In this document: one piece after another, positions 18,300 through 25,603 of the stretch
Numbering within the stretch: position 1 is the stretch's first letter
Layout: each line of letters opens with the position of its first letter
Source of the DNA: Actinoplanes sp040639655
GTDB taxonomy: Bacteria; Actinomycetota; Actinomycetes; Mycobacteriales; Micromonosporaceae
Reading direction: 5' to 3'
Assembly: GCF_040639655.1 (NCBI RefSeq)
Contig: NZ_JBFAAI010000002.1
Coordinates: 372,001 to 436,000, forward strand
DNA length: 64,000 nucleotides
Position numbers and translations under genes: made by a program
Notes under the pieces: model-generated
Database searches by the model: none
What the model was told of the DNA's origin: nothing
What the model saw: the letters and a program-made list of their open reading frames with translations, nothing else

Positions 18300-18479
18300 A
18301 TGGCTGTCCCGAAGCGGCGCACCTCACGCTCCAACACCCGCCACCGCCGCGCCCAGTGGAAGGCGACCGTCCCGGCGCTCGCCGACTGCCCCTGCCCGCG
18401 ACGCGAGAAGATCGTCCCGCACCGCGCCTGCACACACTGCGGCCTCTACCGCGACCGCCAGGTGACCGAGCCCCGATGA
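18300..18479 (+). CDS. rpmF: Alternative 50S ribosomal protein L32
   Basis: 59 residues beginning MAVPKRRTSRSNTRHRRAQW, the L32 signature. Cysteines are at 30, 32, 44 and 47: the second pair is the usual CxxC, but the first is CPC (CxC) rather than CxxC, so zinc binding may be altered. AGAGGA lies about 9 bases before the ATG. Zur-controlled L32 copies replace zinc-rich housekeeping ones when zinc is scarce; the Zur-like box just upstream and the COG0523 gene overlapping by 4 bases (ATGA) support that role here. Confidence 0.93.
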   Translation: MAVPKRRTSRSNTRHRRAQWKATVPALADCPCPRREKIVPHRACTHCGLYRDRQVTEPR

Positions 18480-19714
18480 GCACCACGACCACGCCCACGC
18501 GGCTGCCGGTCACCGTCCTGTCCGGATTCCTCGGCGCGGGCAAGACCACCCTGCTCAACCATGTTCTGGCCAACCGCCACGGCCTGCGCGTCGCGGTGAT
18601 CGTCAACGACATGAGCGAGATCAACATCGACGGCGCCCTCGTCCGCGACGGCGGCACCCTGTCGCGCACCGAGGAACGCCTGGTCGAGATGACCAATGGG
18701 TGCATCTGCTGCACCCTGCGCGACGATCTGCTCGGCGAGGTGGCCCACCTCGCCCGGCAGGGCCGCTTCGACTACCTGCTGATCGAGTCCAGCGGCATCT
18801 CCGAACCGCTGCCGGTCGCCGCCACCTTCGCCTTCGGCATCGACGAGCAGGACCGGGTGCTCGCCGACATCGCCCGCCTGGACACCATGGTCACGGTCGT
18901 CGACGCACCCCACCTCATCGCGCAGATCAACGCCGGCGAAGCCCTCGAGGCGCGCGGACTGGCGGCGTTCGAAGGCGATGATCGTACGATCGCGGATCTG
19001 CTCGTCGACCAGCTGGAGTTCGCCGACGTCATCGTGATCAACAAAACCGACCTCGTGACATCGGGTGAACTCGCCAGGGTGCAGGCACTGGTGACTCGCC
19101 TCAACCCGCGCGCCCGGCAGATCCGATCCACCTTCGGCCGGGTCTCCCCCACCGACCTGCTGAATACCGGCAGCTTCGACATGGACGCCGCCGAGACCGC
19201 CCCCGGCTGGGTCGCCGAGCTCAACGGCGAACACATTCCCGAGACCGTCGAGTACGGCATCAACAGCCTGCTGTTCCGCGCCCCGGAACCGTTCCACCCC
19301 CAACGGCTGTGGGACTTCCTCGAGAAGGCCGTCACCGGGTACGGCGTACTGCGCTCGAAGGGCTTTCTCTGGCTGGCCAGCCGGCCCGGCATGATCGGCC
19401 TGTGGTCGCAGGCCGGACCGAACGGTCAGTGCGATCCCGCCGGCGTGCCGGTCGCGGTCTCCGGCGAGTGGCCCGACGACCCGGACGAACGCGCCGACCT
19501 GGAACAGCGGTGGCATCCAATCTTCGGCGACCGGCGCCAGGAACTGGTCTTCATCGGGGTGCGGCTGCCCGCCGACGACCTGCGCGAGGGCCTGCGCCGG
19601 TGCCTGCTGACCACCGAGGAACTGAAGGCCGGCGAGGACGTCTGGCGCACCTGGCCGGACCCGTTCCCCGAGTGGGTCCTCGACGAGGTGGAGCCCCATG
19701 CTCACCAGCACTGA
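18476..19714 (+). CDS. COG0523 (CobW-type) metallochaperone GTPase
   Basis: 412 residues. Walker A GFLGAGKTT (17-25), the family's metal-binding GCICC (75-79), the switch motif ESSGISEP, NKTD for guanine recognition, a CobW_C domain in the last third (about 270-400) and a His-containing tail (EPHAHQH). The ATG overlaps the rpmF stop, so the two are coupled. GTPases of this family deliver zinc or other metals to client enzymes; linkage to a Zur-like box and to L32 points to zinc. The stop overlaps the next gene by 17 bases. Confidence 0.93.
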   Translation: MSTTTTPTRLPVTVLSGFLGAGKTTLLNHVLANRHGLRVAVIVNDMSEINIDGALVRDGGTLSRTEERLVEMTNGCICCTLRDDLLGEVAHLARQGRFDYLLIESSGISEPLPVAATFAFGIDEQDRVLADIARLDTMVTVVDAPHLIAQINAGEALEARGLAAFEGDDRTIADLLVDQLEFADVIVINKTDLVTSGELARVQALVTRLNPRARQIRSTFGRVSPTDLLNTGSFDMDAAETAPGWVAELNGEHIPETVEYGINSLLFRAPEPFHPQRLWDFLEKAVTGYGVLRSKGFLWLASRPGMIGLWSQAGPNGQCDPAGVPVAVSGEWPDDPDERADLEQRWHPIFGDRRQELVFIGVRLPADDLREGLRRCLLTTEELKAGEDVWRTWPDPFPEWVLDEVEPHAHQH

Positions 19715-20627
19715 CCTCGTGCTCTGCAGCTTCTGGCCGCACGCCGCCGCCGATGTGCCCGGGCGGTACACCGTGCTCCCGGAAACGGCTGAGCCGGACC
19801 AGATCCGCGCCGGCGGGCGGCCGAACCCGGCCGTCGTCACGGTCATGCCGGCCGACCTGCTGCTCGACGGCCTGACCGACGAACGACCGCTGCGGGAGGT
19901 GGGCCTGCACCGTGACGACACCGACGAGCGCGCCATCGGGGATCTGGTCGCCCGGCAGATCGAGCAGGCCGACGCCGTCCTGCTGACCGGGGAACTGGAC
20001 GACGAGTGGGAGACCGAGCAGCTGCGGGTACTGCTGCGCCGGCTGGCGCCGTGGTCCGTTCACCCGCGCCCCGGCGATCCGCTGACCTCGGTCGCCCGTC
20101 GCACCGGGCCGCTCGAGGTGCTCAGCCGCGGCCTGCAGGGACACGCCGTGGGCGTCCACGAGCCGGTACCGGCGCATGGGGTGAGTGCAGCCGTCTTCCG
20201 CGCCCGCCGCCCGTTCCATCCCGCACGGTTGCACGATGCCCTGGACGAGGTCACCATGGGCGTGCTCCGGTCCCGCGGACATTTCTGGCTCGCCAGCCGT
20301 CCCGACCTGGTCATGACGTGGGAATCGGCCGGCGGACTCCGCCTCGGCCCGCACAGCGGCTGGCTGGACCAGCTGCCCGACGAGCACTGGGACGAGGTCG
20401 ACCCCGAGCGCAGGCTCGCTGCGGCCCTGGACTGGGACCCGTACTACGGCGACCGGCACCACCAGCTGTCCTTCACCGGCATCGACCTGGACCCGGTCCG
20501 CATCCACCGCACCCTGAGCCGCTGTCTGCTCACCGACGATGAGCTGTCCCGCGGGGAAGAGCACTGGCGGCGGTTGCCGGACCCGTTCCAGCGCGCCTAT
20601 CCGGCCTCGGCGGTCAACGAGGCTTGA
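19698..20627 (+). CDS. CobW_C-domain protein lacking the GTPase motifs
   Basis: 309 residues, starting 17 bases inside the COG0523 gene. The second half matches the CobW C-terminal domain (RRPFHPARLHDALDEV, GHFWLASRPDLVMTWESAGG, DPYYGDRHHQLSFTGIDLD), as in its neighbour. The first half keeps the general layout but has no P-loop, no CxCC and no NKxD, so it should not bind GTP as its neighbour does. It is probably a regulatory or scaffolding partner of the active GTPase. No frameshift or stop suggests decay. Confidence 0.8.
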   Translation: MLTSTDLVLCSFWPHAAADVPGRYTVLPETAEPDQIRAGGRPNPAVVTVMPADLLLDGLTDERPLREVGLHRDDTDERAIGDLVARQIEQADAVLLTGELDDEWETEQLRVLLRRLAPWSVHPRPGDPLTSVARRTGPLEVLSRGLQGHAVGVHEPVPAHGVSAAVFRARRPFHPARLHDALDEVTMGVLRSRGHFWLASRPDLVMTWESAGGLRLGPHSGWLDQLPDEHWDEVDPERRLAAALDWDPYYGDRHHQLSFTGIDLDPVRIHRTLSRCLLTDDELSRGEEHWRRLPDPFQRAYPASAVNEA

Positions 20628-20630
20628 TCG

Positions 20631-20964
20631 GCCGGTCCCACCTGCAGCCGATGTGGAACCTCCGGCAGGCACCGGGGCTGCCGGCACACGTCGTAGCCGC
20701 GGTGTCGAGCACCCACAGCCGGTCGGCCAGGTCGACGACGACGCTCTGCACCGACACGAAGGTCCGTTCGTCGGCGTTGCCGTCGGGCGTGTTCCAGCGC
20801 TGGTCCGGGAACTGTACCGGCTGCCCGTCGCGCAGTTCGGTGACATTGGCCGGCACCTCGTCTCCCCATTTCGGAAGGTTGACGAAGATGCGGCCGCCAC
20901 GGGACGGTGACACCGGTCGGCATGGGGCCGTCGAAGGTCGCGACCGTCTCCAGCGCCGCTTCAT
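20631..20964 (-). pseudogene. Remnant of a major-royal-jelly-protein-like (gluconolactonase-type) gene
   Basis: Minus-strand translation gives SRGGRIFVNLPKWGDEVPANVTELRDG and VQSVVVDLADRLWVLDTA, typical of the bacterial MRJP / yellow-like family. The preceding residues of that family (LETVATFDGPMPTGVTV) are encoded in another frame, so a one-base shift separates them near 20900. The reading then loses similarity after LDTA and stops. Only the N-terminal quarter to third of a usual 350-residue protein remains. It is convergent with the CobW_C gene. Confidence 0.65.
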
Positions 20965-20995
20965 TGACTGCCCTCTATTCTCTGCTTAACATCGG

Positions 20996-21006
20996 ACGTC
21001 ATACGA
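20996..21006. promoter_or_regulatory. FadR-type operator before the sugar-dehydrogenase operon
   Basis: The minus strand reads TCGTATGACGT, identical to the site at 37523 beside the GntR regulator. It matches the TNGTNNNACN(A/T) layout of FadR-subfamily sites and lies 54 bases before ATG 21060. Confidence 0.6.
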
Positions 21007-21059
21007 CTGATCAGGTGACCCCGTTCGCATGTGAGCCGATGACAGAGGTGTGACAACCC

Positions 21060-23888
21060 ATGAGAAAACGCGCGATGGCGGCGGCAGCGGCCGCTGTCCT
21101 TACCGCAGCCGGCATGGTGACGGCCATTGTCGGCCCCGCTTCACCGGCCACCGCCCACCCGGTGAACGCGGCCGACTTCCAGCAGGTCGAGCTCGCCCGA
21201 GGGGTGTCCGAGATGGGCGAACCGATGTCGATGGCGGTGCTGCCGGACCGCTCGGTGCTGCACACGGCCCGCAACGGCGTTCTGCGGCGCACCACCGCCG
21301 CCGGGGTCACCACCGTGATCGGCACACTGCCGGTCTACACCCACGACGAAGAGGGACTGCAGGGAGTGGGGGTGGACCCCGGCTTCGCCGGCAACCGGTT
21401 CATCTACCTCTTCTACGCGCCGCCGTTGTCCACACCCGGCGGGGACGCCCCGGCAACCGGCACGGACTTCTCCGCCTGGAACGGGGTCAACCGGCTGGCC
21501 AGGTTCACCCTCAACGCCGACTACACCCTCAACACGGCCAGCCAGGTCACCGTGCTCGAGGTTCCGACGAATCGCGGCATGTGCTGCCATGTCGGCGGCG
21601 ACATCGACTTCGACGCGGCCGGCAACCTCTACCTGTCCACCGGGGACGACTCGAACCCGTTCGACTCGGGCGGCTACACGCCCATCGACGAGCGCAGCAA
21701 CCGCAACCCCGTCTACGACGCGCAGCGCAGTGCCGGCAACACCAACGACCTGCGCGGCAAGGTGCTGCGGATCAAGGTGAACGCGAACGGGACGTACTCG
21801 ATCCCGGCGGGCAACCTGTTCCCCCCGGGTACCGCCCGTACCCGGCCGGAGATCTACGCGATGGGCTTGCGCAACCCGTTCCGGCTGAGCGTCGACAAGC
21901 CGACCGGCGCGGTGTACGTCGCCGACTACGGACCCGACGCGGGCACGACCACCGCAACGCGGGGTCCGGCGGGTCAGGTCGAGTTCAACCGGATCACATC
22001 CGCCGGCAACTACGGCTGGCCGTACTGCACCGGCTCCAACACGACGTCGGAGACGTACGTCGACTACGTGTTCCCGTCCGGGCCGTCGGGGAACCGGTTC
22101 AACTGCGCCGCGCCGGTCAACAACTCGCCACGCAACACCGGCCTGACCAACCTGCCGGCCGCGCGACCGGCGTGGATCAAGTACGACAACTGCTCGGTGG
22201 CCGCGTTCGGCTGCGGCTCCGAGTCGCCGATGGGCGGCGCGGTGTACCGCTACGACCCGGCCAACCCGTCCACGGTCAAGTTCCCCGCAGCCCTGGACGG
22301 TCACTACTTCGCGATGGAGTTCGGCCGCCGCTGGATCAAGACCGTCGACGTCAACGCCGACGGGTCGGCCGGGCAGATCAACGACTTCCCGTGGCGCGGC
22401 ACGCAGATCATGGACAGCGCCTTCGGCCCCGACGGAGCCCTGTACGTGCTGGACTACGGCACCGGCTGGGGCAGCGGCGACGCGAGCTCCGCCCTGTACC
22501 GCATCGAGTATCCGCAGGCCGGCAACAATCAGGCACCGGTGGCACGTGCCGCCGCCAGCCGTACGTCCGGCATCGCACCGCTGACCGTCGACTTCTCCTC
22601 GGCCGGTTCCTCGGACCCCGAAGGCGGAGCGCTGACCTACGCCTGGAACTTCGGTGACGGCGGCACGTCCCCGGCTGCCAATCCGAGCCACACCTTCACC
22701 GGCAACGGCCAGCGCACGGTCACGCTCACCGTGACGGATCCGGCCGGTCTCACCGCCACCACCTCGGTGATCATCACGGTCGGCAACACCGCACCCACGG
22801 TCGTGCTGAACTCGCCGGCCGACGGGAGGCTGTTCAATTTCGGTGACAGCGTGCCGTACACGATCACGGTGTCGGACCCCGAGGACGGCACTCCCGACTG
22901 CACCCGGGTGAAGCTGAGCTACTACCTCGGCCACGACGACCACGCTCATCCGATCACGTCGAGCACCGGATGCTCGGGGACGCTGCAGATCCCGGCGGAC
23001 GGGGAACACGACACGGCCGCCAACCTGTACGCGGTGTTCGACGCCGAATACACCGACCGGGGCGCCAACGGCCAGCCCGCGCTGACCACACACACGCAGC
23101 AGATCCTCCAGCCACGGCACCGGCAGGCCGAGCACCGCAACAGCCAGTCGGGCACCTCGCTGTTCAGCAAGACTCCCGCGGAGGGCGGGCAGACCGTCGG
23201 CGACATCAACAACGGTGACTGGATCGCGTTCCAGCGTTACGCCCTGGCCGGGGAGACCGGGTTCACGGCCCGGGTCTCGTCCGGCGGCACCGGCGGCACC
23301 CTGTCGGTTCGCGCCGGGTCACCCACCGGCACGGTGCTCGGCTCCGTCACGGTGCCGGTCACCGGCAGCTGGGAAACGTTCACGGAGGTGTCGGCAACCC
23401 TGTCCGGGGCCCCGGCCGGCACCACCACCCTGTATCTGACGTTCCACGGTGGCACCGGAACGCTGTTCGACCTGGACGCTTTCACGTTCGGCACGACTAC
23501 GGGCGGTGGGGGCACCGGCCGGATCGTCGGCGCGAGCGGTTCGTGTGTCGACGTCAACGGCTCCGGCACCGCCGACGGCACCAAGATCCAGCTGTGGACC
23601 TGCAACGCCGGCGCCAACCAGCAGTGGACCCGCACCGGCAGCACCTGGCGGTCCCTCGGCAAGTGCATGGGCGTGGCCGGCGGCGCGACGGCCGACGGCA
23701 GCCTGGTGCAACTGTCGGCCTGCAACGGCTCCGGCACGCAGAACTGGACGGCGGGAGCCAACGGTTCCCTGGTCAACACCCAGTCCGGCAAGTGTCTCGA
23801 CGCCAACGCCGGCAGCTCCGCGAACGGAACCCAGCTGATCATCTGGGCCTGCCACGGCGGCACCAACCAGCGCTGGACCCTGCCATGA
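21060..23888 (+). CDS. Secreted PQQ-type sugar dehydrogenase with PKD, CBM6-like and ricin lectin domains
   Basis: 942 residues. Signal peptide (1-32); glucose/sorbosone dehydrogenase propeller (about 38-480; DEEGLQGVGVDP, GLRNPFRL, NYGWPYC); PKD domain (about 486-575; LTYAWNFGDGG); an Ig-like spacer; a CBM6-like domain (about 690-810); and a ricin-type beta-trefoil (818-942) with three QxW-type repeats (NQQWT, QNWTA, NQRWTLP). It should oxidise sugars or sugar ends outside the cell while held on a polysaccharide. First of three genes joined by start/stop overlaps or a 14-base gap; the FadR-type site at 20996 lies just upstream. Confidence 0.9.
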   Translation: MRKRAMAAAAAAVLTAAGMVTAIVGPASPATAHPVNAADFQQVELARGVSEMGEPMSMAVLPDRSVLHTARNGVLRRTTAAGVTTVIGTLPVYTHDEEGLQGVGVDPGFAGNRFIYLFYAPPLSTPGGDAPATGTDFSAWNGVNRLARFTLNADYTLNTASQVTVLEVPTNRGMCCHVGGDIDFDAAGNLYLSTGDDSNPFDSGGYTPIDERSNRNPVYDAQRSAGNTNDLRGKVLRIKVNANGTYSIPAGNLFPPGTARTRPEIYAMGLRNPFRLSVDKPTGAVYVADYGPDAGTTTATRGPAGQVEFNRITSAGNYGWPYCTGSNTTSETYVDYVFPSGPSGNRFNCAAPVNNSPRNTGLTNLPAARPAWIKYDNCSVAAFGCGSESPMGGAVYRYDPANPSTVKFPAALDGHYFAMEFGRRWIKTVDVNADGSAGQINDFPWRGTQIMDSAFGPDGALYVLDYGTGWGSGDASSALYRIEYPQAGNNQAPVARAAASRTSGIAPLTVDFSSAGSSDPEGGALTYAWNFGDGGTSPAANPSHTFTGNGQRTVTLTVTDPAGLTATTSVIITVGNTAPTVVLNSPADGRLFNFGDSVPYTITVSDPEDGTPDCTRVKLSYYLGHDDHAHPITSSTGCSGTLQIPADGEHDTAANLYAVFDAEYTDRGANGQPALTTHTQQILQPRHRQAEHRNSQSGTSLFSKTPAEGGQTVGDINNGDWIAFQRYALAGETGFTARVSSGGTGGTLSVRAGSPTGTVLGSVTVPVTGSWETFTEVSATLSGAPAGTTTLYLTFHGGTGTLFDLDAFTFGTTTGGGGTGRIVGASGSCVDVNGSGTADGTKIQLWTCNAGANQQWTRTGSTWRSLGKCMGVAGGATADGSLVQLSACNGSGTQNWTAGANGSLVNTQSGKCLDANAGSSANGTQLIIWACHGGTNQRWTLP

Positions 23889-23902
23889 GAGGAATCCCCA
23901 CC

Positions 23903-25603
23903 ATGCGACACCTGATGCGCAAACTCCTCGGCGTCACGGCAGCGGTGCTACTGACCGTCGCGGGCACCGGCGGCACACCGGCGTACGCCGCCGACGCACC
24001 GTACGACGTCCTGGTGTTCTCCAAGACCGCCGGCTTCCGGCACGACGCGATCCCGGCCGGCATCCAGTTGATCCGTGACCTGGGGGCGGCCAACAGCTTC
24101 ACGGTGACCGCGACCGAGGACTCCGGCCAGTTCAACGCCGGCAATCTGGCCCGGTTCGAGGCCGTGGTCTTCCTCAACACCACGGGCGACGTGCTCGACG
24201 CCACCCAGCAGACCGCCTTCGAGAACTACATCCGGGGCGGCGGCGGGTACGTGGGGGTGCACTCGGCCTCGGACACCGAGTACAACTGGCCGTTCTACGG
24301 TGAGCTGGTCGGGGCGTACTTCGCCTCGCACCCGGCGATCCAGCAGGCGACGGTACGGGTGGAGAACCGGGCGCACGCGGCGACCGCCGGATCCAGCCCG
24401 GCGGTGGTGCGTACCGACGAGTGGTACAACTTCCGGACCAATCCCCGGTCGTCGGCCCGCGTACTGTCCACGCTGGACGAGTCGACCTACTCCGGCGGCA
24501 CGATGGGCGCCGACCACCCGCACACCTGGTGCAAGACCCTCCAGGGCGGGCGCTCGTTCTACACCGGGAGCGGCCACACCCAGGCGACCTACACCGAGGC
24601 GGGCTTCCGGTCGCTGATCCTCGGCGGCATCAGGTACGCGGCCGGCCGCACCAGGGCCGACTGCCGGCCGGAAACCGGCTACACCACCCTCTACAACGGT
24701 TCCACCACGGGCTGGTCCCAGGCCGGGCCCGGTGGGTTCGGCAACAGCAACGCCACCCTGACGTCGTCCGGTGGGCTGGGCATGCTCTGGTACAGCACCA
24801 AGGAGTTCGGCTCCTACTCGCTGAAACTCGACTGGATGATGCCGGGCGACGACAACTCCGGCGTGCTGATCGGGTTCCCGGCCGGCAGCGACCCGAACGC
24901 GGCGATGGCGAACGGGTACGAGGTACAGATCGACGCCACCGACACCTCGGACCGGACCACCGGGTCGGTGTACGGGGTCAAGTCCGCCGACATCGCCGCC
25001 CGCGACGCGGCGCTGAATCCGCCGGGTGAGTGGAACACCTTCGAGCTGCTCGTCGAGGGCGAGAGGTTGCAGGTCTTCCTGAACGGCGTCAAGGTCAACG
25101 ACTTCACCAACACCGATCCGGTACGGTCGCTCACCTCCGGCCACATCGGCATCCAGAACCACGGCACCGGCGACGACGTGTCGTTCCGCAACATCCGGAT
25201 CAAGGAGTCCGGTGGCACGGTGCCGCGGACCGGCCCGATCACCAGCGCCACGGGCAAGTGCGTCGACGTCAGCGGGGCGAGCTCCGCCGACGGCACGAAG
25301 ATCCAGCTGTGGCGCTGCACCGGCGGCACGAACCAGCAGTGGACGGTCAACGGGACCACCCTGCGCTCGCTCGGCAAGTGCATGGGCGTCGCCGGTGGCA
25401 GCACCGCGAACGGCGCCGCGGTCCAGCTGTCGGCCTGCAACGGCTCCGGCGGCCAGAACTGGACCCCGGGAGCCAACGGCTCCCTGGTGAACCCGCAGTC
25501 GGGCAAGTGCCTGGACGCCAACGGCGCGAGCTCCGCGGACGGGACCCAGCTGATCATCTGGTCCTGCCACGGCGGCACCAACCAGCGCTGGACCCTCCCG
25601 TGA
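23903..25603 (+). CDS. Secreted ThuA / DUF1080 / ricin lectin protein
   Basis: 566 residues. Signal peptide to AYA; ThuA-like (glutamine-amidotransferase-fold) domain at about 34-250 (VLVFSKTAGFRHDAIPAGI, GGGYVGVHSASDTEY); DUF1080 / 3-keto-disaccharide hydrolase-like lectin fold at about 260-435; ricin trefoil at about 442-566. ATG 23903 is chosen because AGAGGA lies 10 bases upstream; an alternative ATG at 23885 overlaps the previous stop. ThuA and DUF1080 proteins are linked to 3-keto-sugar metabolism, which fits an upstream sugar dehydrogenase that could make keto-sugars. The enzymatic role is inferred. Confidence 0.87.
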   Translation: MRHLMRKLLGVTAAVLLTVAGTGGTPAYAADAPYDVLVFSKTAGFRHDAIPAGIQLIRDLGAANSFTVTATEDSGQFNAGNLARFEAVVFLNTTGDVLDATQQTAFENYIRGGGGYVGVHSASDTEYNWPFYGELVGAYFASHPAIQQATVRVENRAHAATAGSSPAVVRTDEWYNFRTNPRSSARVLSTLDESTYSGGTMGADHPHTWCKTLQGGRSFYTGSGHTQATYTEAGFRSLILGGIRYAAGRTRADCRPETGYTTLYNGSTTGWSQAGPGGFGNSNATLTSSGGLGMLWYSTKEFGSYSLKLDWMMPGDDNSGVLIGFPAGSDPNAAMANGYEVQIDATDTSDRTTGSVYGVKSADIAARDAALNPPGEWNTFELLVEGERLQVFLNGVKVNDFTNTDPVRSLTSGHIGIQNHGTGDDVSFRNIRIKESGGTVPRTGPITSATGKCVDVSGASSADGTKIQLWRCTGGTNQQWTVNGTTLRSLGKCMGVAGGSTANGAAVQLSACNGSGGQNWTPGANGSLVNPQSGKCLDANGASSADGTQLIIWSCHGGTNQRWTLP

